NCBI GenBank assembly: GCA_022885665.1 | Contig: JAGQDJ010000019.1 | Location: forward strand, 124,001 to 188,000 | DNA length: 64,000 nucleotides | Source: Triops longicaudatus | Taxonomy: Eukaryota; Arthropoda; Branchiopoda; Notostraca; Triopsidae | Direction: 5' to 3' | Part shown: positions 38,801 to 49,761 of the stretch, piece after piece | How the letters are laid out: the number at the start of each line of letters is the position of its first letter | How positions within the stretch are numbered: position 1 is the first letter of the stretch | Translations under genes and position numbers: made by a program | The notes under the pieces: generated by a model | What the model was told of the DNA's origin: nothing | The model's input: the letters and a program-made list of their open reading frames with translations, nothing else | The model's database searches: none

Positions 38801-41800
38801 TTGTTATACTATTTCAACGCGTATCAAGTCCCCGTACTGTAAGCAGCAGGCAGGTTCGTCACTCCTCGTAACAATATGTAAACGCGATGCACTACCCTGT
38901 AGATCTATGCTAATCAGGCGTGCACAAATATTTGAACGCTACCTTTTAGGACATAGCTTATTGGATTTTCGCCCCTTTTTGCGTATGCTAATACGACAGG
39001 GACTCGGGGAACTGGCTAATACTTTTCACAATACTTTCAGATTCGAAAACACTTTCGGGGTAGCGTATATCACAAAATAAGCTCACAAGGCTTATTTATT
39101 CTCTGAACGTACGCAGGAAGCTTCTTTAATTACCCGTAGACTCGCTCACTCAAGATTTATACTGTACTCCTTAACTAGCCTATACGCCCTCTTGATGGGG
39201 GAAACTTGTATCACACACGGGCCGCGATAGAAACACCATTGCACCACGCATATCCTTCAATGGTTAAGTGTATGTTTATGTGTTGCAACGCGTTCGTTTT
39301 TACCCTCGCGCCCTAATGAACCACAACCCTCAGGTTTCCCTAAGGTAATGAGAACTGATGAAGCTGGTCAGGCGATTACTGTTCTTCTCCCCCTTCTTGC
39401 AAAGAGTTGAGGGGAGATGTAAGGGTAGAGGGTGTATATCGAACGTTGGATAATCCACGTGGGTATCAAGAGGGCTAGATCTGTGACTTTTATGATTCCA
39501 TTGTGGTACTTTGTGAGTGACACAGACGCTCACGTCTCGCTAGACGCAGTATTGCTTTGAACATACGCCACGCCATAATTGATGGGTTATGCTCATGTTG
39601 CAGTCAAGCAACGTTAGATTTCCCCGTGCATGTGCCTTATCGTTGTGCACTGGCCTGATTATTTTCTTAATTATTTTTTATTAATTTTAGCTGACGGATG
39701 CGGTCCCTGCCCAGCTGATAATAGACGACTTAACCTCAAGAAATACTGCAAACGCGACTATGGTAAGTTCATACTTTAGTAGCCACAAAAGAAAGTCATC
39801 GCTTCTACTGTTCTCAGCTTGGTTTCAAATTTAGTTGCGTTAACAATCTCCATGGCTTTATTTCACTGAACAGAGGTGGGTCAATTGAAACAAGCATTAG
39901 GTATTCCTTTTTTATTTCATGCCGACTGTATACTACGTTCTGAAATTATTGTCAATATGGTAAACAAGTTAGACTATTAAATCTCGCTATTACGAACAAC
40001 CTGGAAAAAACAGAGACACGGTTTAGCCTATCCGAATTTCGTAATATCAGACCTTTTCATATAAGCATAACCTTTCCACGCACCAACATTAGCAGACACT
40101 TCATTACAGAAGAGTTCGTTATTGCGATATTCTACTCTATATAAAACAATATATAATGTACAAATCGTCATAACAGTCAAAATACAGCAATACATAAAAG
40201 TCCAAAACAGAGTTGAATCGTGTTATAACGAGAATCCTGGGGAAAGAAAAACTTTCAGAAATGTCCGAACCTCCTTACACTGGACACCTTTCCTGTGCAT
40301 TTGCGTAACTCGGGGCCTGACAGCCAGCTTACTGTAGCCCGCAGTTCGTTATAATGGGATTCTACTTACAGTTAAGTGAAAAATGCCGCAAATGTCAAAC
40401 AAGCTATGAAAGCACAGTTCAGAAAAATAATATTAATTTAAATTGGACGCCCTTCAAATTTCTTTCTCATTTCTTCCTTTATACCAGGTGTGGTATGAAA
40501 CAAACGCGAGAGCTAACGTGCAGTATGTTCTACTGAGGAAGTAGTCAATCCACTTGTGATTAATATTGCGTGATAAACTTAAAAATACACGGTGGGAAAA
40601 TTTAGAAGCACGAGATCCATTATTCCCGGAATCACTTGTTTCCCCACTCTGGCTCAAAGAATTTTACTTACAAATGACTTCGTTGCATTCCTACTGCACT
40701 GTTGCTCTTGGCTTTTCTCATCTCGTGTAAAATAACTGTAAAACACTCGTAACTATATTGTAGAGTATTATTTTATAAATTTCACTTGATCATGCAATCT
40801 TTTCAGTATGTATTTTAAAATTAGACAAAATGAAAATAAAAGAACCCAGTAGAACGAAAATAATTTAAAAAACACCTCTGTGTAAGGCTATTAACAAAAC
40901 TACTTATCTGGTGATTTTCTCACGCTGCTAGCTTTTCCCCTACAAAAATGGTAATTTTTGTCGTTAAGAAATGTCACAGCAAAACTACCTTAATTGCTAA
41001 CCATTGCTGTCTAGCTTATCAGTTAGCACTTTTGTTTCAATTGCTCTGCGTACGAATTGATCCACCTCCCAGTTATGCAGCGCTGTTAGCTTAATATGTT
41101 TAGGAACTTCAGGCACATTAGACGTTTTAGAAAAAAATTCCGGCTCTTCAAATTCATTGCATGAATTTATCTTTCAATTCTGTGCATACACTCGCTCACA
41201 GTTAAATATGCAAACCATTTGAAGAGAAAATATTCGAAAAATTTCACAAGCTGTCGAATAATTCTTCCGTTTGCGTCATAGAGAAGTATATAAATATTCC
41301 CCCTTCAGCTTAGGAAAAATCACTCCCGATTATTAAGGAATCTGTAGGAGATTTTTCGCCGAGGTATTTTGCTACAAAAATGCTAAGACGTAAAGCAGAG
41401 GGAGAATTTTTCCCGACCTTCCTGACAGGAAACAAATATGGGGGAGAGAAAAAGCAACACAGAAACGTGCCTCGGTTGTAGAAAAGAAGCGACGAGGAGG
41501 TTTTCAATCTGGGTAAATATTACCCTCGAGTCCACTTGGGATGCTCCAGGTTGCGCATCCTCTTCCATAGGACATGGACGAATTCTTTGTTGCATAAGTG
41601 CCTACTGTTAGGGCAAGTCTATTTGTTATCTACGGGTTATGAAAGAGTCCATTCTGAGTTAACACGTGTACAGGTTAGTTTTCGGTGTGCTTTCAAACAA
41701 CCCTCTTACGACAACAGATGCCCAGCAGTGACCAACGGCCATTTAATCCCCTTTTTTCTTCTCTTAAGAGGTTAAACCTTAACAAAACGTGACTAGACAT

Positions 41801-43226
41801 ATGATTATAGCTGAGTTGTCACAAAGATTGCTGCGTGTCCAGTTCTTGGGGAAAAAAGAGCCTCTAGAACGGTTTATAAACCGAGAATCGATCTTGTCAA
41901 GTTAGTTTTTCGTTTCTCGGCCTCATAACGCGTCAAAACTTCTCCCCACACCAGAAAACGGCAAACGATATAGAATGATTTTTTGTTGTTGTCAAGAACG
42001 GTCGAGGATCCAACCCAAGGTAGACACCAGAGAGATTTTTCCGCCTGTCTGAACAGCAAGCTTTAGTTGATTTGGCCTATCTTTCCTGTTAAGTGAACGA
42101 TAATTTTTAAACGCGATGTTTCTTCCGGAGGATCATTTCCTTACACATCAATTTTCCGCTACCTTGAATTTTCTTTCAGACAGAAAATTCGACCTCGCAG
42201 CTTCTAGTAGGGCTCGGCATGAGGGGGGTGATTCCTGTCAGGAAGCTGAGGTCATCAGATGGACTTGATGTAGGATTTATGACATTTTCTGTCCAACGTT
42301 CTTATGATACGGCTGACGCTTTTGGATCCAGAGACTGTAGCGGGGCTTTTGGTTCTCAAAAGCCCATGGCTTAGCTACGGATCACGAACTTGGATTTACA
42401 GCAAGTTACGGCGCTATCTTGGTCCCTTTTTTTTAATTCTAGACGGAATTAAATCATGAATTTAGCTTTGCTAAGAACTTTGGTCATTTATCTCTTCTAC
42501 TTTTAAAGCTTGTCTGCACGAATGATTTAGTTGTTCCATGGCGGTTTTTAGCTTGACAGCGCCCCAGCATTTGATATTAATATGAAATTTACGATTCACA
42601 GCCATTTTGGCAGCTGTAACGGCCAGAGAGACGATGGGCGATTGGGTTCGTTTTACCATCAACGTCCAGAGCGTTTTCAAAAAGACGGCCGCGCAGAATA
42701 ATCGATGGCGGAAGGGCTCAACGTTCTTCTGGGTACGAATGTCAGACTTGGCTTGCAAATGCCCTAAAATCAAGATAAACAAGTACACACCATTCTCTTA
42801 TACTTCTTTAATTGACTATGTGTATTTTTTCGACTTCACTGTTTCTAATGACATGTTTTTCATTATTTAAACAATCTATATTCGAATTTGATCTGTTTTC
42901 CGTAACTTTTTTTCTTAACTTTTGTGCTCCATTTTTCATTTTATTTTTATTGGTGAGTTTTCAATAGCTTAACTGTTCTATGATAATGAATTTCAGTTAG
43001 ATTAACTTACATATTAAGTCCTATTTTAAGGGTTTGATTTATTTTCCTTTTCTGCGTTTTTGCTTTTGTTATTAGGTCATATCTGATATTGGGAGGTGAC
43101 GGAGACCAGAAGTACGGTCGACCAGGGATTGAACTGAATTCGCGCTCTATTGTAATTGAATGGCGTCAAGAATGGTCGCGACGAATGCGGCGTTTCCAGC
43201 GTCGAGCATCTCGCAAATGCAAGTAG
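20899..43226 (+). CDS. Netrin, secreted laminin-related guidance cue
   Basis: Netrins guide axons and cell migration through DCC/Frazzled and Unc5 receptors. Exons: 20899-22048, 33149-33337, 38326-38475, 38648-38707, 39691-39762, 42602-42782, 43076-43226 (650 aa, stop TAG at 43224). The order is a signal sequence (hydrophobic TSLLLTIMCLMG), laminin N-terminal domain VI (about 55-328, from DPCYED), three laminin-type EGF modules (329-384, about 384-447, about 447-497), a Ser/Thr linker (KIPKHTPASTSKAESSS), and a C-terminal NTR/C345C domain with WVRFTINVQSVFKK and a basic tail ending RRASRKCK. Start at 20899 is preferred; an in-frame ATG eight codons earlier would put a basic stretch before the signal. 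Domain VI holds a Ser-rich insertion at about residues 62-88. Both NetA- and NetB-like assignments are possible. The fit to the family is otherwise complete. Confidence 0.96.
22049..33148 (+). other. Netrin intron 1 (11.1 kb)
   Basis: The junctions are AAAG|GTAAGA and ttttttttctag|CTTGC, phase 1. I see no nested gene. Three exact octamers ATGCAAAT or complement (24159-24166, 27262-27269, 27533-27540) suggest POU-factor sites, as expected for an intronic enhancer of a developmental gene. There are homopolymers (G run at about 27741, T run at about 31519) and repeat relics with a TTCGTTA(TA/CA) core near 30150-30280 and 32790-32930. The 74-codon frame at 24651-24875 is not recognised and probably chance. 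Confidence 0.6.
33338..38325 (+). other. Netrin intron 2 (5.0 kb)
   Basis: This separates the exons of EGF modules 2 and 3 and has good splice sites at both ends. It contains the hAT-like MITE at 36466-36608, a diffuse TTGAATTAAAGT-rich patch at about 35860-35960, and otherwise AT-rich sequence without supported coding potential. Confidence 0.6.
36466..36608. mobile_element. hAT-like MITE with target-site duplication
   Basis: Terminal inverted repeats CAGGCCCCTAGCCAG (36466-36480) and, on the complement of the right end, CAGGCCCGTAGCCAG (36594-36608) differ at one of 15 positions. The direct repeat CTGTACC flanks both sides (36459-36465 and 36610-36616). Extended to 8 bp it is gctgtacc against cctgtacc. 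An 8-bp duplication and ends starting CAG are features of hAT transposons, and GTAGCCAGG-type ends are seen in such elements of many invertebrates. The body (about 113 bp) has T and G runs and no coding sequence, so it would need a transposase from elsewhere. Confidence 0.8.
38708..39690 (+). other. Netrin intron 4
   Basis: This is a 983-bp intron between the 60-nt linker exon and the first NTR-domain exon, phase 1. It ends attttag. I see no recognisable element inside it. Confidence 0.6.
39763..42601 (+). other. Netrin intron 5 with dispersed repeat relics
   Basis: The intron runs from TATG|GTAAGT to gattcacag. Fragments resembling TTCGTTATAACGAGATTCTAC occur at about 39985 (tcgctattacgaac), 40115-40135, 40215-40235 and 40340-40370. 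Together they look like one or more decayed copies of a dispersed repeat over about 39950-40380. No coding sequence is supported. Confidence 0.5.
39950..40380. repeat. Degenerate dispersed repeat with TTCGTTATAACG-type core
   Basis: At least four imperfect matches to a core TTCGTTATAACGAGATTCTAC lie within 430 bp in the same orientation, among them agttcgttattgcgatattctac, cgtgttataacgagaatcc and agttcgttataatgggattctac. Similar fragments recur at about 30150-30280, 32790-32930 and 48480-48660. Repeats with this core are common in several arthropod genomes. No ends or open frames could be defined. Confidence 0.5.
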
Positions 43227-45710
43227 AGCCAACGCTTGACGAGAAAAGAAGAAATATCACTTAGTGTTGCATTTGTAAAAAGAAGAAATACGAAAAACGT
43301 CATATCGCATGGTTTCATTCCTGTTTGAGTTGCCAAGTATTGGAAGTTTTGCAGAAGTGAGAGGAACCTACCACAATCGAGCTTGTGTAATTTACCTTGT
43401 ACTTAAATCCGGAATCTTTTTTTGGCGCTTACAAATGTACTAAATCATTAATTTATATGGATTTTCCCAATGGGGTATATAATAACTCACTATGTAATTT
43501 CTCACTTTCGGGAACGTTACCATTTTTGAATAATGGACATGAACGGCAAATGTGCAGAAGTTCCTAGTAGGTATGTCAAGAGTTTTCCACACTTTGGGAT
43601 CCAGAGTTGGAAAATAAGCTGACCTGAGGAAAACGAGCAATTTTTCAGCTGGGTTAGCTATGCTTCATAACTCACTTTGGCTTTGATTGTGATGTTCGCT
43701 TTATATTTCTTCTCCTAACGTCCATTTACTCCTTTGTCCCCGTGCCAAAATTTTGTAACCGAGGTTTGCTGTAAAAAAAAAAAAACATGGTTTCACTTGT
43801 TTCACATATATCAGAAACGGGTGTCCAAGATGGTGCTTAAGTAGTTTTACGCGAAAAAATATGGAACATATTTTTTCGAAGCCAAAACCCCCGTCTGTTA
43901 TTTTCCATAATGTCAAGATTTCACTGTGTACTGCACGCCCCTTGTAACTTGGCTGAAAATGTCTCCATGGTGGGTCATGCTCTAGTACCGAATACTCAAG
44001 TTGAATGAAACCCGTTCATATCGCAGAATTCTTGGTCCGCTCTCGCGTATCCCATCCAATTTCCCCCCATCCCTAACATAAATATCTATTTGGTCGTTGT
44101 CAATGTGATATGTAGCCAATTAAAGACTACATTTTATATGTAATGTGAAACTGACTCCTCATTATTGCTCTTGGATTATTCGAAGATAAATTTACGGTTC
44201 TGGTAAAGCTTCAGTGGTGTCAGCACGGAAGTAATATCTTTCAAATATCCAGAAACGTATCCTGTACAGCAGGCAAAACAAATAACATAGATTAAGATCA
44301 AATTCCGGTTTTGTGAACCATTCGGGGCAAGGCAAGTTTTTCGACAAATCTGCCACTCGATAAAATCGGATATGCAATTTTCCTGTGTGGAGACCGTAAA
44401 GAATCGTCATTTTGTAAAATTTCAACTTTCGTTCTAAGTTTTTTTTTTTTAATATACCCATGCAAGGATTTGAACCATCGTAGATAGATTCCTATTAAGC
44501 GAAGTGTTCATTCAAAGAAGAACTTGCGCTACATCACAGTTTTTGACAACTGTAGGGCAGTTTTGGGCAAATTACATGAAAAGCCAAATAAATTAAATTA
44601 GAAATCCTAATATTTTTTGTTGGGTTATGTACTAGAATTCGATCCAAATTTCCGAATTTCACTACGCAATTCGACTTGAAAAAAGGTTGGCCAAGTTTAG
44701 ATATTCGATAATATACTTCAGCTGACGCTCCGGAAGTGAATTCAAGTTAAAGAAAGATTCTATTCGTATTTAAAGTTTTTGTATGTTTATTTTGCGGGAA
44801 AAGCTTGGCGTATTGTCAAGCCTCGAGAACAATTCACAGGTTAGGGTTTTAAGGTTAACTCGGCTCTCTAAAGTTGCCTTTACACTAACGTGTCGAAACA
44901 CACGACACACATCCATAGAAAAGCGAAGAAAACCCGGCACAAGCTCGACACCCGAAGGTAGGCGCTGCTCAACTTTTGGCGTCAGCTCAACGACACAAGC
45001 CGTTCGCCAATCACAGACTAGACAGGCAGGGCACTTCTTTCTGCTGTTTTGAAATGACTTTTTTAAAACTAACGCTACTTCGGATTCAACAGTATAGTTT
45101 TTCCGATGAGTAATGTGTTAATAATAATTAAAATAGAACTTCCCTACGTTCTTTGAAAGCCATGTTTAGTGCCATGTTTACATTGTGAAGGCCCACAAAA
45201 CCACCCCCTCGGTTTGTGTGTATTTCAACGTTTTTGTTGGCTTCACGTATAAATTAAAAGATGTCGAACAAACGGTATCGCGACGCACGGCATCCTGGCG
45301 TGGAACGCCGTCACTTCACTGTAAAGCCAGCTTAAGGCAACTGCTAAAATCGAAATTTTTTTCTCGTCGATCGAAAATTCGAAAACTCGCATGGGCGGAC
45401 TGACTTGCCAGTAGCCCATGCGGAAATTTTCAAGACCTGCCCCACTACTTTAACATTATTACGACTAAGAAAGCCCCGGTCCCTCAATAAAAGGCATTTT
45501 TCGGACCGGCCCATGCGGCATTTGCCACAATGGCCAGCCCGATTCGCCCCAAGTCAAATTAAATTAATCTGAAATTGACTTTTGCCTCACTGAGTGGATA
45601 TAAAATTCTACCTTGATCAGTTCGAGGAGCTGTAGTTCTATAACGTACAGACTACTGAAGATTAATAAATCCTCCTGCTAAGGCAACCGGTACACACAAG
45701 TTCCGTGATA

Positions 45711-46170
45711 TTTTTTAATAAAGAAAGGGACACGGCTTCCTTCGTGAAGGATAGGTCTTTTACAGTTGCTAACAGCAGAGGACGTAAACGTCAAATAGAA
45801 ACTATATAGCGGGTACGCCACAATAAAGTCGTAAAACATTTACAATTTTCGGATATGAAACCACACAAAACGACCGATTTTTAGTTTTCTGTTCGCCTTA
45901 TTTTTTAAATCAGACCTACTGCAATATATTTTTCAATTTCATTTTTCGTACGCTAGAAGAATACCAGAAATTCAACCACAGTTTACAAATTTAAGAAAAG
46001 CTTCAAAAGAAAAGCTCAAATAATTTCAGTAAATATTACTGACACACTGTTACTGCCAATACGGTATCTTTGATTGTCTTTAACCGTTGTCAGAGAATGG
46101 CATCTGACAGTTTCCCATATTATTCTCCCATTAGAGGTTTGTGTATACCGGTTCATTAATGGGGTTTTCA
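45711..46170. repeat. Diverged interspersed repeat, copy A
   Basis: This segment aligns by eye with 55585-56371. Shared blocks in the same order are TTCCTTCGTGAAGG (copy B TTCCTTCGTGGAAGG), a block with TTAAGAAAAGCTTC..AAAAGCTCAAA (B TTAAGAAAAGCTTTC..AAAACTCAAA), and a closing block TTATTCTCCCAT..TATACCGG..GGGGTTT. The rest is diverged with indels, so this is an old dispersed repeat. I could not find clear terminal repeats. Confidence 0.6.
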
Positions 46171-48479
46171 AGAGAAGTTCCACGTTGCTTTTGTTACTAA
46201 GTCACACTTGAAGTGGACAGAATTTTTAGTGGCTACTTTAAACTAGTTTTTGCCTTGTTAACGCAAATAACAATAGGTTCCAGGCGTTTTTCTGCATGCT
46301 TCACTCTCAGAATCTCTTTTCATAACTTCTTCGAGTTCCAGAACGTCGCAGCGGCTTTTGTCTTCGCGGTTAGAGTAATTATGGGCTATACCTACTACAG
46401 CGTCTTAATTTGATATTTTATTGATGTTATTATGTTGTACTAGCTCCTCATATTTATTATCATTTTTCCTTAATCATGGCTTGTCACTTTACAGCTCAAT
46501 GCGAATGCTGTCGGCTTCGACCGTAGCACACTTTCTTCACTGAAAAAGCTTTCCTTTACCAAAAAAAGGAGCCAGTGCTCGATGAGTGTGCCTGTCGTGC
46601 CATCTATGAGGGTAAAAATGAAATATAATTTTGGATCTCGAATTTGAAAAAAGCATTTTTTCCAGCCGGTGCTCGAATTTGAGCAGAAAAAAAAATCTGA
46701 CGCGGTCTCAAGTCTCACGTTCCTTTTGCAATAGCCTTTCATATCCCACGTTTGACAGTAGAAGAATGTCACTCTATCGTTCACCATGAGTTCCACAGAA
46801 TGAGCACTTCTACTGAATGTCGAAAGTTTGCTGTCTCGTACTTCATTATAAGATTCTTAAATTACCCAGCTGGCGAGACAAGTTGAAGACAACGGAAACT
46901 TGAAGTACACGCGTTTTAACATTCAAGAGAAGCCCCAAATTATGAAAGAACAGATACATAAATGGAGTAAACATGAAAAGACAAAGCGCTCGATTATGTT
47001 AGTTCGGGTTTATGCGACTTCGCACCGATAAGTTGTTTTATGCTGAGAACAAACCGAAAAATTTAACGAACGCTACAGAGTTGGTACAAGGCAAATCGCT
47101 GCTCAGGTTCAAGCACTGGGGTGAACCGAGAACTTGCCTATTGAGAGTACCCTGCACTGGTGTCAGGTCCAGGATATAGGCCTACGATATTTCACGATTA
47201 ACCCGAGTTAAAATTTTACTCCACTAAAAACGAAAATCTCACCACGTTATAAGGGCGTATTTAGTAGTAATACTGCAGTAACAGCATATTATTGCGGCCA
47301 CATCGGAAAAATAGCCATGCAGCAATCCGCCCAACACCAGTGGTTTCTTGATTTTCTTTCGCACATACCATTTTCAAATAGATACATTCGTTGAATACAG
47401 TTAGTTTGTATCTGTATTTGCTTACGCGTCTATTCTTACTGAATTTCTGCCCGTACGCTCAAGGCGTTTAAAAATAATAATGCAGTAAATACGAGAAAGT
47501 AAGTCGTATCACCGACAGGAAACTCTCCTTAACACCGAAACAGCCATGTGAAGTACGTTAATCTGCGAACAATTCGTTGGATAACTCAGGACATAGAGCA
47601 ACACAGAGTAAAGCTTCAAATTACGCTGACACTTCGAGTGATAGTAAACACAGCAAGTAAAACGCTGCAACTTTACGCCATTAACGCTATCCAAAGATAA
47701 AGAAACTTACCTCGCTTAATATTTGTCACGAAAATTCGGGACAATAGCTTTTACAGTAATTCGCGTGTACATTAAGTTTTACTTCACTGACACTGAACGT
47801 TTAATTAAGCACTAATGAATAATCCTGATGGCTCAACTGTACTCTACAAGGAGAACACTTGCCGCAAAAATCGTTTCACAGATCACGCCTTGTGACGCCT
47901 CGAAAACAACGAAAGCGCAAGTTCACATTAATCAAATCTTCCTATGGGATATAATTAGACAAAATACAACACACTTTACTTCGTAACGAGCGAGTATCTT
48001 GCTTGAAAAATGTCACTGTATATTCCAGAAGGAACTGTTGCATTTTGAACCAAGTCTTCTGAGTTCTTGAAAAACTACGCTCAAAACATTTTTTTCAAAT
48101 ACCAACCGCCAGAGCAGTTTTCTCGTCTCCCGCTTATGCTTACTACCCAACAGATGGCCATAGCTGCCAAGTGGCGAACTTTTTCGCGGGTAACAACAAG
48201 CGGGTGATCACAACCATGATGGACACGAAACACCTACTCGTGATTAGACAAGATATTGACAGCAAAAATTTGCTTCGACAAATCTTCTGAAGCAGAAGTG
48301 TCATTATATGTGGTCGTAGTTTTCAAATTGTCTTATTCTTCTAAGCAACAAATGCAAGTACAGTATTTCTTTGCACAAATCCAACTTTGCATTGATCGTC
48401 TGTCGTAAGCAAAAACCTTTTAAGTTTCTTTGTGATCGAAATTTATTCATCCAATAGACTCTGCTTTTTGAATAACTGA

Positions 48480-48660
48480 TATGTCTGTTTTATAGATACG
48501 AATAATTCTCATTATAGCGAATGTTTTCGGAACAGGAAACTATTTAATATATCTGAAGTTCGTTGTATAAGGCGTTTTTTCGGTACTTTCACAAAACTCG
48601 AGATCGAGACATTAAAATCCGCCCGTTTTAGGTATTATTCTGTTATAAAGAGTTATTTGT
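48480..48660. repeat. Relic of the TTATAACG-type dispersed repeat
   Basis: The stretch contains attctcattatagcgaatgt, ctgaagttcgttgtataagg and attctgttataaagagttat, all resembling the core found in netrin introns. It is decayed and without recognisable ends. Confidence 0.4.
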
Positions 48661-49261
48661 TATGAGGTTGTGCAGCACTTTTTTTTCGGTTAGCATATTC
48701 GAAAATTCTACTGCAAATCCATCGAAAATTCACGCCGGAGATTGCGTTTTTTTTACGCTTCACCGTCTAATACGTCCACAATTGCACCCCTGTGTAGAAA
48801 GACGAGTTTCAGGTTCCCTTATCTCTGAAAGCTTGAACTTTGTGTGCAGGGTTACTTTAAATAAGAAAAGATTTTTGCATTGATTTTAGATTGATTTTGT
48901 TAATTTCTAAAAGAAATGAATCGAATTGACTCAAAAATTCTCTTTTCGATAAAACGACTTCAAAGTTCTTCAGAAATAAACTGAAGGCTTTTAGAACTTG
49001 AAAAAAGTTAAGGAAGGTTTTTTTTAAAAAAAAAACTCACAGCTTCGTGTACAATTGTAAGAAGTCGACGCTTACCGTATTCCTTTGTAAAAGAAGAAAT
49101 AGAACCGTAGCCTAGCATAAACTCGTATTTTGTTTAAGAAAATCGTATAACACTTTTTATTGAATATATGCCGTGCAGCAGCTCAATCTAGTAATTTACG
49201 ATAATTTTGAAGTTTTTAAGCCACCGACATGTATAGTGAGGTCTCATTATCCCGTAACCAT

Positions 49262-49455
49262 TATTAACTTCGAATTGAATTTGACTTGATGTGAAAAATA
49301 AAATAAAGGATTAGACTTGAAAAGAATGTACCCCCTCCCCAAGAAAAAAATGACAATAATTTGACTTGACTTTTAAAATTTCGAAATGACTTAAATTGAA
49401 TTTCAGAAATTATTTTGAACTTGAGTTGACTTTCGTTTTCCTTGACTTCGCCCAG
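49262..49455. repeat. TTGACTTGA/TTGAATTTGA-rich tract
   Basis: Within about 190 bp the units ttgaatttgacttga, ttagacttga, tttgacttgactttt, ttaaattgaattt and ttgaacttgagttgactt recur on one strand. They form an irregular satellite-like tract just downstream of the LRR gene. Shorter stretches of the same kind occur at about 18160, 35880, 44640 and 45560. Confidence 0.5.
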
Positions 49456-49484
49456 GTCTCATAAGAATAGGTTATTTGATGTTC

Positions 49485-49490
49485 TTTATT
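49485..49490 (-). terminator. Candidate polyadenylation signal of the LRR gene
   Basis: TTTATT on the plus strand reads AATAAA on the minus strand, about 270 nt past the LRR stop codon. It is the nearest canonical hexamer I found. Confidence 0.45.
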
Positions 49491-49761
49491 CACGAGTTCT
49501 TTCACAGCTTGTTAGAAGTATGAATTTATAACTCCAAAAAATGGTATCACTGTATTGAAATATGACACTGAAAAGCTCAAGCACTTTGTGTGACAACCCA
49601 ATGACTAGCATATAGTAGTACTTTAAGAGTTTGAAAAGACTTCTCAGAAGTCAAGATTGGCACTTTTACTTTCCACGTCATCATTAATTGTTTTCGTATT
49701 TACAGTTAAAAGTTGTCATCGTTTTGCTAAGGTCTTATCACACGCCGAACAAAAATACACG

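Larger units (their letters stand above)
43227..49761. other. Spacer between the convergent netrin and LRR genes
   Basis: The two genes converge here, so both 3' UTRs lie in this interval. For netrin, the variant ATTAAA at 44119 and AATAAA at 44587 are candidate signals. The interval is AT-rich and repeat-laden: repeat copy A at 45711-46170, TTATAACG-type relics at 48480-48660, and a TTGACTTGA-rich tract at 49262-49455. No gene is supported; all frames are about 110 codons or shorter and lack domains. Confidence 0.5.

Noticed and set aside
44461..44485. Possible tRNA-like box (gatttgaaccatcg) at 44468
   Set aside because: No matching A box, acceptor stem or anticodon arm could be drawn around it. 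I found no convincing tRNA in the window.
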